This document shows, piece after piece, positions 1-9,744 of a stretch of 64,000 bases of DNA. Position 1 is the first letter of the stretch. The number at the start of each line of letters is the position of its first letter. The position numbers were made by a program, and so were the translations under genes. This DNA is from an uncultured Solobacterium sp. Its GTDB lineage: Bacteria; Bacillota_I; Bacilli_A; Erysipelotrichales; Erysipelotrichaceae. The notes beneath the pieces were generated by a model. It made no database searches. It was given only the letters and a program-made list of their open reading frames with translations, and had not been told where the DNA came from. The DNA lies in contig URYK01000011.1 of NCBI GenBank assembly GCA_900552125.1, positions 1 through 64,000 on the forward strand, written 5' to 3'.

Positions 1-874
<874 letters not shown>

Positions 875-921
875 ATAAAAGGTCGACTGTTATTCAGTTT
901 TGAGGGAAGGTTCTCTCAAGG

Positions 922-1037
922 ATCTGGTGGCGATGGCGAAGTGGACACACCTGTTCTCATCCCGAACACAGAAGTTAAGCACTTCAGCGGCGACAATATC
1001 TGGACGAGCTCCAGTGAAGATAGCACGCTGCCAGGTG
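922..1037 (+). rRNA. 5S ribosomal RNA
   Basis: It follows the 23S gene after about 47 bases and has the conserved core CCCGAACACAGAAGTTAAGC. The two ends, ATCTGGTGGC (922-931) and GCTGCCAGGT (1027-1036), pair as helix I. The length of about 116 nt is normal. It closes the rRNA operon, and no tRNA follows. The exact ends are good to a few bases. Confidence 0.95.
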
Positions 1038-1040
1038 ATC

Positions 1041-1067
1041 AGGCTCATCTCTGATGAGCCTTTTTTT
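1041..1067 (+). terminator. Rho-independent terminator of the rRNA operon
   Basis: A 9-bp stem AGGCTCATC / GATGAGCCT (1041-1049 and 1053-1061) has a TCT loop and runs into seven T residues. It sits 3 bases after the 5S gene. Confidence 0.95.
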
Positions 1068-1097
1068 ATAAGAATGTGTTCATATAGTATGAATGCA

Positions 1098-1106
1098 TGA
1101 TATAAT
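1098..1106 (+). promoter_or_regulatory. Extended -10 promoter for mnmA
   Basis: TGATATAAT fits the TGnTATAAT extended -10 consensus, 31 bases before the mnmA ATG and just after the rRNA terminator. The -35 region (TTCATA near 1079) is poor, which extended -10 promoters tolerate. Confidence 0.65.
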
Positions 1107-1136
1107 GGTTATCAAGGAAAAGAATAGGTGGTAATT

Positions 1137-2300
1137 ATGAAACAAAAAGTATTATTAGGTTTATCTGGAGGAGTAGATTCTGCAGTGGCGGCATATTTAT
1201 TAAAGGAACAGGGCTATGATGTTACCTGTGCTTTTATGCGTAATTGGGACTCTTTTGCGAATAATGATATTTTAGGGAATCCAACGATTCAAGATGATGT
1301 GTGCCCACAGGAACAGGATTATTTAGATGCGAAAGCTGTTGCGGATGCCTTAGAATTACCTTTATTAAGAGTAGATTTTGTAAAGGAATACTGGGATAAT
1401 GTTTTTACTTATTTCCTTGATGAATATAGTAAAGGAAGAACACCAAATCCTGATATTTTATGCAATAAATATATTAAATTTGATGCTTTTATGGAATATG
1501 CAAAGAAACTAGGATTTGACACTTTAGCTACTGGACATTATGCACAGGTTAGACATGAAAGTGATCATTCATATATGCTTCGTGGTGCTGATAACAATAA
1601 AGATCAGACTTATTTTCTTTGTCAGGTTTCTCAAGATGCTTTGCGACATACTATTTTTCCGATTGGGCATTTAAATAAGCATGAAGTTCGTGAAATTGCG
1701 GAACGTATGAACCTTAAAAGTGTAGCAGAAAAGAAAGACTCTACAGGAATTTGTTTTATTGGAGAAAGAAATTTCCGTGAATTTTTACAAAACTATCTGC
1801 CTAGTAAAGATGGTGACATTGTTGATATAGAAACTCTTGAAGTTGTCGGTCGTCATGCTGGAGTACTTTATTATACAATTGGTCAACGTAAAGGGTTAGG
1901 AATTGGTGGTAATAAAGGCCCATGGTTTGTAGTTGGGAAAGATGTAAAAAAGAATATTTTATATGTCACTAATGGAAGTGAAAGTGAATGGCTATTCTCT
2001 GACAGCTGTATAGTCTCAGGTGTTAATTGGTTAGATCGTACCCGTCCTAAAGGTGACTATAAATGTACTGCTAAATTTCGATATCGTCAGAAGGATAATG
2101 ATGTAACAATTCGCTTTATCGATGAGACTACAGTCTTTGTTCGTTATCCGCAATTGGTTAGCTCTGTAACTTCTGGTCAGGAAGCAGTCTTTTATCAGGA
2201 TGAAGTTTGTTTAGGCGGGGGTGTGATAGAAGATGTATTTAAAGATGGAAATAGTCTTCAACACCGTATACTTAGGAGAGTAGATAATGGTAAAAAATAA
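1137..2300 (+). CDS. mnmA: tRNA 2-thiouridine(34) synthase MnmA
   Basis: MnmA thiolates the wobble uridine U34 of Lys, Glu and Gln tRNAs in the cytoplasm, using sulfur relayed by a cysteine desulfurase. The 387-aa protein opens with the ATP-pyrophosphatase P-loop SGGVDS (residues 10-15). The two catalytic cysteines are in NPDILCNKY (C109) and GICFIGERNF (C206). The domain order (PP-loop, central tRNA-binding, C-terminal beta-barrel) and length fit the family. I chose the ATG at 1137 because AGGTGG lies 5 bases upstream; a GTG three codons earlier falls inside that ribosome binding site. The gene overlaps the following protease gene by 14 bases. In Bacillus the same gene also lies upstream of recD2. 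Confidence 0.96.
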   Translation: MKQKVLLGLSGGVDSAVAAYLLKEQGYDVTCAFMRNWDSFANNDILGNPTIQDDVCPQEQDYLDAKAVADALELPLLRVDFVKEYWDNVFTYFLDEYSKGRTPNPDILCNKYIKFDAFMEYAKKLGFDTLATGHYAQVRHESDHSYMLRGADNNKDQTYFLCQVSQDALRHTIFPIGHLNKHEVREIAERMNLKSVAEKKDSTGICFIGERNFREFLQNYLPSKDGDIVDIETLEVVGRHAGVLYYTIGQRKGLGIGGNKGPWFVVGKDVKKNILYVTNGSESEWLFSDSCIVSGVNWLDRTRPKGDYKCTAKFRYRQKDNDVTIRFIDETTVFVRYPQLVSSVTSGQEAVFYQDEVCLGGGVIEDVFKDGNSLQHRILRRVDNGKK

Positions 2301-2991
2301 AAACATTCATTTGTCTATAGGACGAATGTGCGGATTACTGCTTCATTATTTTTTAGGTTATCTTTTCTTTTATCAGATAATTGCGACTAAAATAACATTA
2401 ACAATTGACCCTTCTGCAACTATTTTATTACCATCTGTACAGCTAGTGACATATCTTTTTACGACAATAGCTGCGGTTTATCTTGCATGGCCTGTTGTCA
2501 AGAGTTCCTTTTTCTATTTTAAAGAAAACGCAGTAAAAAATTTTAGGTTTGCTATATACCTCGTTTTGTTTATTTTATTCTTAAATATTCTTTTATCTTT
2601 GTGTATATCATTATCGACAAGCACTTCGCAAAGCGAAAATCAGGCTCTAATTCAGGAAGCGAGTATCAGATTACCGCTTATGACCATTTTATCAACATGT
2701 TTTTTTGCGCCAATTATTGAGGAATCGGTTTTTCGCTGTGGAGTATTTGCTTGTTTGCGGGGACGGTGGAATTTTGTTTTTTCAGCTTTATTGAGTAGTC
2801 TGCTTTTTGGATCCATACATATCATGGATTCTTTATTTTCAGGAAATTTTGTAGATGTCAGTTATGTAATAGTGTATGCGGGCATAGGATTCGTATTGGC
2901 TTATGGATATGAAAAAAGTTCATCTGTATTTGTCCCTTGTATTGCCCATGCATTAAATAATCTAATATCTATTATTCTGATGTTTATATAA
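2287..2991 (+). CDS. CPBP family intramembrane glutamic protease (Abi family)
   Basis: A 234-aa polytopic membrane protein with about six to eight hydrophobic segments. It carries the three CPBP (CAAX protease and bacteriocin-processing) motifs: EESVFR (E145, E146, R150), FGSIH (F174, H178) and HALNN (H221, N225). These glutamates and histidines form the active site of Rce1-like proteases, which cleave substrates within the membrane. Bacterial members have been linked to bacteriocin self-immunity and signal processing, but the substrate here is unknown. The start overlaps the mnmA end and has AGGAGAG upstream, so translation is probably coupled. recD2 follows after 15 bases. Confidence 0.88.
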   Translation: MVKNKNIHLSIGRMCGLLLHYFLGYLFFYQIIATKITLTIDPSATILLPSVQLVTYLFTTIAAVYLAWPVVKSSFFYFKENAVKNFRFAIYLVLFILFLNILLSLCISLSTSTSQSENQALIQEASIRLPLMTILSTCFFAPIIEESVFRCGVFACLRGRWNFVFSALLSSLLFGSIHIMDSLFSGNFVDVSYVIVYAGIGFVLAYGYEKSSSVFVPCIAHALNNLISIILMFI

Positions 2992-3006
2992 AGTAGAGGT
3001 GTTTAA

Positions 3007-5172
3007 ATGGAAGAGGAAATCGTTTTAAAAGCTAAATTGCTTTTTGTTGTGTTTCGTAATGATTCCAATGGTTATACAGTAGCAAAGTTTGTGACATATG
3101 ATGCTAATGAAGAAGATTTCACTGCGACTGGTTATTTTGGTGAGTTGCATGAGGATGTTATTTATAAGCTTTATGGAGATTATGTTGATCATCCAAGATA
3201 TGGTATGCAGTTTCAGGTTAAACAATATGAGAAAATGATGCCAAATGATGAAAGCAGTCTGGTACGTTTTTTTTCGAGTTCATTATTTCCAGGAATCGGT
3301 AAACAGACGGCACAGGCAATTGTGGATGCATTGGGAGAAGATGCAGTACAGCTTATTAAAGATAACCATGATATATTAAAAGATATTCCTGTGTTAAATG
3401 AACGTAAACGCATTAGTATCATACAAGGAATTATGGAACATGATGATTTAGATGATTCTGTGGTTTTCTTCACGCGAATGGGAATAAGTGTAAAAACGAT
3501 TATGAAATTAGAGGCGATATATGGAGAGACTGCTGTTTCTGTTGTGAAACAGAATCCTTATCGATTAGTAGAAGATGTTGAGGGGATTGGGTTTAAAACA
3601 GCGGATAAAATCGCGAAGTCTTTAAATTTTGAAGATGATCATCCTTATCGAATAAAAGCTGCAATTTTAGCTATGATATTGGATATTTGCATGCAAAGCG
3701 GTGATACTTACATTACGATAGAACAGTTGCAGAGACGTTTTTACAAAGCATTTGATCGCAGTATAGCATTAGATACTTATTTGGATAACTTACAGATGGA
3801 AAGAAACATTATCATAGAAGATGAGAGAATATATCATCATACACAATATGACGCGCAAAATGGAATCGCTATGTTTCTTAGTGAATTTCCTACCCTAAAT
3901 GAGAAGAATGAAGTTTTTGATGAAGAAGATATTTCTATCTTAGAAGATAAGTTTCATATTACTTATGAAGAGAAACAGCGTAAAGCAATTACCAGTTTTT
4001 TTAAAGAATCATTTATGATACTTACTGGTGGACCGGGCACAGGAAAAACGACAATTGTGAAAGGGGTTTTAGAGCTTTATAAGCATTATTTTCCAAATGA
4101 TACTATTGCTTTATGTGCTCCAACAGGGCGTGCCGCAAAGCGTTTAAGTCAATTAAGTGATGCTAAGGCATCTACGATACATTCATTATTGAAATGGGAT
4201 TTAGAAACAAATACGTTTTTAGTTAATAAAGAAGAACCAATTGATGCCGATTTATTAATTATTGATGAGTTTTCTATGGTAGATCAGTGGCTGTTCTATA
4301 ATTTACTGCAGGCTTGTGGGAAAATAAAAAAAATATTGATCATTGGAGATGAAGATCAGCTTCCAAGTGTTGGCTGTGGCAGTGTATTGAGAGATTTGAT
4401 TGAGAGTAATTGTTTTCCTATCGTTCGTTTGAATAAGATATTTCGTCAAAGTGAAGGTAGTGATGTGATTACACTTGCTCATCAGATTCGTGAAGGGAAT
4501 GCGGATATCTTAGATAATGCAAAAGATGTAGCTTTTTTTGAATGTGCTAATTATGAGGTGAAAGATCTTGTTGTCAGCATTGTTTATAATGCATTAGAAA
4601 AAGGATATGATGTAAAAGATATTCAAGTATTGGCACCGATGTATGGTGGTGTAGCAGGCATAGATGCATTAAATAACGCTTTGCAGAAAATGATGAATCC
4701 AGCTGATGAATATAAAAAAGAAGTAAAAGTAGGATATCGTTTGTTTCGAGAGCATGATAAGATTCTGCAATTAAAGAATCAGCCGGATGATGAAGTATTT
4801 AACGGTGATATTGGAGAAATTATTGACATACAGCACTCAGAAGATAATGTCTTTCAGAAAAATTGTATTCTTGCGGATTTCGATGGTGTTGAAGTTGAAT
4901 ATAGTGGTGAGCAGATTTACAATATTACTCATGCATATGCAACTTCGATTCATAAAGCACAGGGAAGTGAGTATGCAATTGTCATAATGCCTGTAGTAAG
5001 TGATTATCGATATATGCTACAGAAACGTTTGTTATATACGGGAGTTACTAGAGCTCGAAACAGCTTAGTTTTATTAGGAGAAAAAGAAGTTTTCTTGAAA
5101 TCACTTAAAGTAGAAGATCGTCATGTTAGAAAAAGTACATTAAAAGAGAAAATAATAGAACTTATGGGATAA
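3007..5172 (+). CDS. recD2: RecD2 family ATP-dependent 5'-3' DNA helicase
   Basis: A 721-aa superfamily 1B helicase of the RecD2 type, found in bacteria where RecD is not part of RecBCD. It unwinds DNA 5' to 3' and acts in repair and at stalled forks. The N-terminal part has an OB-like domain and helix-hairpin-helix repeats (for example GIGFKTADKIAKSL near residue 198). The Walker A motif GGPGTGKTT is at residues 341-349, motif II is DEFSMVD, and a late helicase motif is YATSIHKAQGSEY. The length is close to the usual 740-800 aa. The ATG follows AGAGGTG. It is in one operon with mnmA and the protease gene. Confidence 0.95.
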   Translation: MEEEIVLKAKLLFVVFRNDSNGYTVAKFVTYDANEEDFTATGYFGELHEDVIYKLYGDYVDHPRYGMQFQVKQYEKMMPNDESSLVRFFSSSLFPGIGKQTAQAIVDALGEDAVQLIKDNHDILKDIPVLNERKRISIIQGIMEHDDLDDSVVFFTRMGISVKTIMKLEAIYGETAVSVVKQNPYRLVEDVEGIGFKTADKIAKSLNFEDDHPYRIKAAILAMILDICMQSGDTYITIEQLQRRFYKAFDRSIALDTYLDNLQMERNIIIEDERIYHHTQYDAQNGIAMFLSEFPTLNEKNEVFDEEDISILEDKFHITYEEKQRKAITSFFKESFMILTGGPGTGKTTIVKGVLELYKHYFPNDTIALCAPTGRAAKRLSQLSDAKASTIHSLLKWDLETNTFLVNKEEPIDADLLIIDEFSMVDQWLFYNLLQACGKIKKILIIGDEDQLPSVGCGSVLRDLIESNCFPIVRLNKIFRQSEGSDVITLAHQIREGNADILDNAKDVAFFECANYEVKDLVVSIVYNALEKGYDVKDIQVLAPMYGGVAGIDALNNALQKMMNPADEYKKEVKVGYRLFREHDKILQLKNQPDDEVFNGDIGEIIDIQHSEDNVFQKNCILADFDGVEVEYSGEQIYNITHAYATSIHKAQGSEYAIVIMPVVSDYRYMLQKRLLYTGVTRARNSLVLLGEKEVFLKSLKVEDRHVRKSTLKEKIIELMG

Positions 5173-5215
5173 TGTTTATAAGCTTGTTCATACTATTCCT
5201 GATAGGAGTGATACT

Positions 5216-5392
5216 ATGAACAAATGTATACTATGCGCCTGTTTAGGCGTGGCTGTTGGATTGTATATCGGATATAGCCAGGAAGAAAGCATTGATGATT
5301 TTTATCGTAATTCTAAAAAAAGAAAGAAAAAAATGATGAAAAAAATGCATAAGACCTATGATCATGTTTGTGATTGTATGGACTTGGATTAA
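5216..5392 (+). CDS. Small cysteine-rich membrane-anchored protein (58 aa)
   Basis: This short reading frame starts at an ATG with a good ribosome binding site (AGGAGTG, 5 bases upstream). It encodes one hydrophobic segment (about residues 5-20, including ILCACLGVAVGLYIGY), a strongly basic stretch of Lys and Arg (34-46), and a tail with two cysteines (VCDCMDLD). Five cysteines in 58 residues is high. The topology suggests a single-pass membrane peptide with a cytoplasmic basic tail, in the style of YtxH-like proteins. I do not recognise a family. In Bacillus, small genes also sit between recD2 and the AI-2E-type transporter gene. The ribosome binding site and position support a real gene. 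Confidence 0.7.
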   Translation: MNKCILCACLGVAVGLYIGYSQEESIDDFYRNSKKRKKKMMKKMHKTYDHVCDCMDLD

Positions 5393-5410
5393 CCCCTTGG
5401 GGTTTTTCTT
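5391..5410 (+). terminator. Short hairpin with T-rich tail at the end of the small gene
   Basis: AACCCC and GGGGTT are separated by only TT and followed by TTTCTTTT. Because a two-base loop is too tight, the effective stem is shorter. It may be a weak terminator of the mnmA-recD2 operon, but it lies within 5 bases of the next start codon, so it could instead affect initiation there. Confidence 0.4.
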
Positions 5411-5412
5411 TT

Positions 5413-6510
5413 ATGAAAATACAACATTTTTTTGATATAGTTCATGATAAAAGTCAGAAATTGTTTACTCCATTACTACTTGTATTAATTATTGTTGTGT
5501 TACTAAAACAGCTACAGCTTTATGATTGGATACAAAATATTTATGCAAGCTGTTTACCGATTGGGATAGGAGTAGGGATAGCATTTCTATTTCAGCCTTT
5601 GATTGATCGTCTTCAGCAACATGTCTCAGCAAAAATATCTGTAATGATCGTTTATATAGGATTTGCGATTATATTAGGCTTTATGTTTTTTAGTCTAGTG
5701 CCTATTATTTATTATCAGATATCTGATTTATCTGCTATTTTACCAAAGTGGATTGAGTATTTAGAAGCTTTTTTAGATAAGCATCATATTGCAATTCAGG
5801 ATATTGATCAGTGGAAACAAACATATTTTAAGCAAGGATATGAGCTGGTACTCACATCTTTAATGAGTACATTTGAAAGTGTTACTAGTTATGGTATTGC
5901 TTATATTACAGCGTTTTTTATCTCGATTGATGTTGATTTCTGGAAAAGAACTGTAAAAAAAACCTTAAAGAATGTTCATCAATTTTCCACCTTTTATAAA
6001 ACTATGAGCACCATTGTATATCAATATTTAATAGGAACATTAATTGATATGATGTTTATTGTGATAAGTGTGGGTATTATACTTTGGATTTTTGAATTTC
6101 CTAATGCTTTACTATATGCTGTTCTCATGGCTTTGCTAAATCTATTTCCTTATATTGGGGCAACTATTGGTTTAATTATAATTTTATTAATTGCTGCATT
6201 AAGTTATCCGACTTTTCCATTTACTTTAGCAATTCTTCTTTGGGTCATACAGCAGATTGAAGCAAATTTTATTCAGCCGATGATTTTTCATCATACGATG
6301 CATGTACGTCCTATATTAACTTTTATCTTTTTGTTTATTTCTGAAGCTGTTTTAGGTATTCCTGGAATTATCTTATCCCCCATTTTTGCGGCAATTGCAC
6401 AGATTGGCTTTCGTAGCTGGCTGCATGCAAAAACAAGTGATCAGGTAGGTAAATGGGAAGATATATGGCAGGATTTTGATGAAGCTATACGACAGGAAGA
6501 ATATAAATAA
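5413..6510 (+). CDS. AI-2E family transporter (UPF0118/PerM-type membrane protein)
   Basis: A 365-aa membrane protein with about eight transmembrane segments and a less hydrophobic region between them (about residues 105-190), the layout of the AI-2E/PerM exporter family. Near the C-terminus it has family-like stretches such as EANFIQPMIFHHTMHVRP. Family members have been linked to autoinducer-2 export and sodium-proton exchange, and the substrate here cannot be read. I chose ATG 5413. A TTG 13 codons upstream would place the N-terminus inside the hairpin and the preceding gene. The ribosome binding site is weak. In Bacillus a homologue (yrrI) also precedes alaS. Confidence 0.85.
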   Translation: MKIQHFFDIVHDKSQKLFTPLLLVLIIVVLLKQLQLYDWIQNIYASCLPIGIGVGIAFLFQPLIDRLQQHVSAKISVMIVYIGFAIILGFMFFSLVPIIYYQISDLSAILPKWIEYLEAFLDKHHIAIQDIDQWKQTYFKQGYELVLTSLMSTFESVTSYGIAYITAFFISIDVDFWKRTVKKTLKNVHQFSTFYKTMSTIVYQYLIGTLIDMMFIVISVGIILWIFEFPNALLYAVLMALLNLFPYIGATIGLIIILLIAALSYPTFPFTLAILLWVIQQIEANFIQPMIFHHTMHVRPILTFIFLFISEAVLGIPGIILSPIFAAIAQIGFRSWLHAKTSDQVGKWEDIWQDFDEAIRQEEYK

Positions 6511-6515
6511 AAGAT

Positions 6516-6544
6516 TTGCACTGTGAGTTGGATTTTGTTATAAT
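6516..6544 (+). promoter_or_regulatory. Promoter of the T-box/alaS transcript
   Basis: TTGCAC (6516-6521), a 17-base spacer and TATAAT (6539-6544) with a TGt extension directly before the -10. This is one of the best matches to the sigma-A consensus in the window. Confidence 0.85.
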
Positions 6545-6550
6545 AAAGAC

Positions 6551-6771
6551 GTTGTTACAGAATGATGAAAAAGAGGAGTACATAATGGTAGCCATAGTAG
6601 AGAGAAAGCGGCTGGTGAAAGCTTTCATGGTGAGTTATGGAAGCTGCTTTGGAATTCTGCGTGTATCTGGCGTTAACAGAGTAATTAAGTGTACCTATTT
6701 TAAATATATAAATAGGTGAACTGGGATGGTACCGCGTATGTAATACGTTCCTGGATTAGGAACGTTTTTTT
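6551..6771 (+). promoter_or_regulatory. T-box leader (tRNA-Ala sensing) with terminator
   Basis: The leader has the near-invariant T-box sequence AACTGGGATGGTACCGCG (6719-6736) and a terminator made of ACGTTCCT / AGGAACGT (6745-6752 and 6758-6765) followed by T residues. Further upstream is an AGAGAG kink-turn-like motif and a Stem I arm in which AAGCGGCT pairs with AGCTGCTT. Uncharged tRNA binding should stabilise the antiterminator and let transcription reach alaS. The alanine specificity is inferred from alaS. Several GCN triplets are present, and I could not fix the specifier codon by eye. A reading frame across the leader is an artefact. Confidence 0.92.
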
Positions 6772-6793
6772 ATGCTTATAAGGAGGATATCAT

Positions 6794-9421
6794 ATGAAGC
6801 AATTAACAGGAAGTCAAATACGTCAAATGTTTCTTGATTATTTTCAAAGCAAGGGGCATATGATTGAGCCAGGAGCAAGCCTTGTTCCTCATAATGATCC
6901 AACTTTGTTATGGATCAATGCAGGTGTTGCCGCATTAAAGAAATATTTTGATGGTACAGAAAAACCTAAGAATAATCGTATTGCGAATGCACAGAAATCT
7001 ATCCGTACAAATGATATTGAAAATGTTGGTAAGACAGCTCGTCATCATACATTTTTTGAAATGTTAGGAAACTTCTCTATTGGAGATTATTTTAAAAAAG
7101 AAGCTATTCCATTCGCATGGGAATTTCTTACTAGTCCAGAATGGATTGGTTTCCCTAAAGAAAAACTATATGTATCTGTTTATACAGATGATGAAGAAGC
7201 ATATCGCATTTGGACAGAAGTATGTGGTGTAGATCCATCTCATATTTTAAAAACTGATGATAACTTCTGGGAAATTGGTGAAGGACCTGGAGGACCAGAC
7301 AGTGAAATTTTCTTTGACCGAGGAGAAGAATATGATCCTGAAGGATTAGGAGAACGTTTATTCTTTGAAGAAATGGAAAATGATCGTTATATTGAAGTAT
7401 GGAATGTTGTGTTCTCTCAATATGATTGTAAACCTGAATTAGATCGTAAAGATTATAAAGAATTACCACAAAAGAATATTGATACTGGAATGGGTTTAGA
7501 ACGTTTAGTTTGCCTTGTACAAGGTGGAGAAACTAACTTTGATACAGATTTATTCTTGCCTATTATTCATGAAACAGAAAAATTCACAAAATATAGCTAT
7601 GCAGATGAAGAAAATAAAATGGCATTCCGTGTAATTGCCGATCATATCCGTACAGTTACTTTCGCTTTAGCGGATGGAGCATTGTTCTCTAATGAAGGTA
7701 GAGGATATGTACTTCGTCGTGTACTTCGTCGTGCTGTCCGTTTTGCGAAAAAACTGGATATCCAGGAAGCGTTTATGTATAAATTAGTTCCTGTTGTATA
7801 TGAAATCATGAAAGATTTCTATCCATATCTAGAAGAGAAACTAGATTATATTGCACGCTTAGTTAAAGCTGAAGAAGATCGTTTCCATGCGACACTTGCG
7901 GATGGAGAAAAACTACTGATGCAGGTAATGGAAGAAAAGAAAGATACACATGTAATTGATGGTAAAACTGCCTTTAAATTATATGATACATATGGATTCC
8001 CATTGGAATTAACAATGGAAATAGCACAAGAAAGCGGATATGAAGTTGATGAAAATGGATTTGATGCGGAAATGTCACAACAAAGAGAACGTGCACGTGC
8101 AGCTCGTGAAGATGCAGAATCTATGGGTAGTCAATCTAAAGATTTAATGGATTTTACAAAAGAAAGCAGCTTCATTGGTTATGATGTACGTCATTGTGAA
8201 GCTAAAGTTATTGGTTTGTTCCAAAATGGGGTAAAAGTTGATGTGATCAAAGATGAAGGTGACGTGATCTTTGATACAACTGTATTCTATGCAGAAAGTG
8301 GTGGACAGATCGGTGATCAGGGTGTCATTAGTTCTGAGAAAGTAAATGCATCTGTTGTGAATACGACAAAAGCTCCTCATAAGCAGCATTTATCTCATGT
8401 AGTTGTGAATAATGGAGAATTGCGTTTAGATGATCAGGTATCTTTACAGGTAGATGAAGAAAAACGTGATATCATCACTAGCAATCACTCATGTACACAT
8501 TTATTGCAAAGTGCATTGAAGAGTGTTGTTGGAAGCCATATTCAACAGGCAGGAAGCTTTGTAAGTGATGAGTATTTGCGTTTTGACTTTACACATTTTG
8601 AAAAAGTAAATGAAGCACAGCTAAAAGAAATTGAAGATTTAGTAAACCAGTATATTCGTGGACATTATGATGTTACAAAAGTAGAAATGCCAATCGAAGA
8701 AGCAAAACAAAGTGGAGCAACTGCTTTATTTGATGAAAAATATGGTGATATCGTTCGAGTTGTATCTATGGGTGAAGTTTCCAAAGAATTCTGTGGAGGC
8801 TGCCATGTAAACAATACGCAGGAAATCGGATTGTGTAAGATCATTAGTGAAGAGAGTATTGGTTCTGGAATTCGTCGAATTACTGCTAAAACAGGATATG
8901 ATGCTTATCAGGAATTTGTAAAAGAAGATGATACACTTCATGCAGTTGCGGATTTATTAAAATTAAAAGGAATTGCGAAAGTAGAAGAAAAGGTAAGTCA
9001 GGTCATTGATGAAAATGCACAATTGAAAAAAGAATTGGCAGCATTACAGGCTTCTATGTTTGCGTTAAAGGCAAATGATCTGATTCATCAGATGAAAGAA
9101 GCAAATGGTCGTCATGTTCTAGTAGAAAGAATTGATGGTGCAGATGCGAAAGCAATGAAGGATATCGTTTCAAATATTCGTTCACAAAAAGAAAACTGTG
9201 TTATTTTCCTAGCATCCTTTAATGATGGTAAAGTAACATTTGTGGCAGGAGCTGATAAAGCTGCTGTTGCTAGTGGTATCAAATGTGGTGATCTAGTGCG
9301 TGAAGCTGCTCAAATCTGTGATGGAAAAGGCGGTGGACGTCCAGATATGGCGCAATCTGGAGGTAAAGATGCATCAAAAACAGAAGATGCACTGCAATTC
9401 ATTAAAAATATATTATTCTAG
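6794..9421 (+). CDS. alaS: Alanine--tRNA ligase
   Basis: This 875-aa protein is a full-length class II AlaRS, which charges tRNA-Ala in the cytoplasm. The N-terminal catalytic core begins with the typical GSQIRQMFLDYFQSKGH and contains HHTFFEMLGNFSIGDYF. The middle editing domain has the zinc-site motifs NHSCTHLL and CGGCH. The C-terminal DHHA1 domain has GGGRPDMAQSGG near the end. The ATG follows AAGGAGG. Expression is controlled by the T-box leader. It heads a gene order also seen in Bacillus: alaS, ireB, ruvX, DUF1292, mltG, then udk and greA. Confidence 0.98.
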   Translation: MKQLTGSQIRQMFLDYFQSKGHMIEPGASLVPHNDPTLLWINAGVAALKKYFDGTEKPKNNRIANAQKSIRTNDIENVGKTARHHTFFEMLGNFSIGDYFKKEAIPFAWEFLTSPEWIGFPKEKLYVSVYTDDEEAYRIWTEVCGVDPSHILKTDDNFWEIGEGPGGPDSEIFFDRGEEYDPEGLGERLFFEEMENDRYIEVWNVVFSQYDCKPELDRKDYKELPQKNIDTGMGLERLVCLVQGGETNFDTDLFLPIIHETEKFTKYSYADEENKMAFRVIADHIRTVTFALADGALFSNEGRGYVLRRVLRRAVRFAKKLDIQEAFMYKLVPVVYEIMKDFYPYLEEKLDYIARLVKAEEDRFHATLADGEKLLMQVMEEKKDTHVIDGKTAFKLYDTYGFPLELTMEIAQESGYEVDENGFDAEMSQQRERARAAREDAESMGSQSKDLMDFTKESSFIGYDVRHCEAKVIGLFQNGVKVDVIKDEGDVIFDTTVFYAESGGQIGDQGVISSEKVNASVVNTTKAPHKQHLSHVVVNNGELRLDDQVSLQVDEEKRDIITSNHSCTHLLQSALKSVVGSHIQQAGSFVSDEYLRFDFTHFEKVNEAQLKEIEDLVNQYIRGHYDVTKVEMPIEEAKQSGATALFDEKYGDIVRVVSMGEVSKEFCGGCHVNNTQEIGLCKIISEESIGSGIRRITAKTGYDAYQEFVKEDDTLHAVADLLKLKGIAKVEEKVSQVIDENAQLKKELAALQASMFALKANDLIHQMKEANGRHVLVERIDGADAKAMKDIVSNIRSQKENCVIFLASFNDGKVTFVAGADKAAVASGIKCGDLVREAAQICDGKGGGRPDMAQSGGKDASKTEDALQFIKNILF

Positions 9422-9483
9422 GGTTTAAATTTTAAATAAAGTAGGATAAAATAAAGGTATAAAAAACAAAAGGAGGTAATACT

Positions 9484-9744
9484 ATGAGAGATATCACTGA
9501 AACTATGTCATTTAAGTCAGATGATTTAAAAAGGGATAATATCAAGCATGTATTACGCTTAGTTAAAGAAGCATTGGATGAAAGAGGTTATAATTCTGTA
9601 AATCAGCTTGCAGGTTATTTAATCAGTAATGATCCTGCATACATATCATCTCACAAGAATGCACGTACCATTATTCAAAGTGTTGAGCGCTATGAAATTA
9701 TTGAAGAGCTGGTAAGAGCTTATTTGGAAGAAGATAAAGAATGA
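9484..9744 (+). CDS. ireB: IreB family regulatory phosphoprotein (UPF0297)
   Basis: An 86-aa protein with the family signature, including ERGYNSVNQLAGYLISNDPAYI and SHKNARTII. In Enterococcus, IreB is a small dimeric protein phosphorylated by the Ser/Thr kinase IreK, and it lowers cephalosporin resistance. Threonines near the N-terminus (TETMSFKSDD) match the region where phosphorylation is known. No IreK-like kinase lies in this window. It has AAGGAGGT upstream and overlaps ruvX by 4 bases. Confidence 0.93.
   Translation: MRDITETMSFKSDDLKRDNIKHVLRLVKEALDERGYNSVNQLAGYLISNDPAYISSHKNARTIIQSVERYEIIEELVRAYLEEDKE

Noticed and set aside
6516..6719. 67-aa reading frame before alaS
   Set aside because: It covers the promoter and T-box leader; the RNA motifs account for the sequence.
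7155..7469. Long frames opposite alaS, holA (15696-16073), relA (44079-44438) and nusA (53851-54213)
   Set aside because: They lack ribosome binding sites and recognisable domains and mirror the codon pattern of the conserved genes on the + strand.
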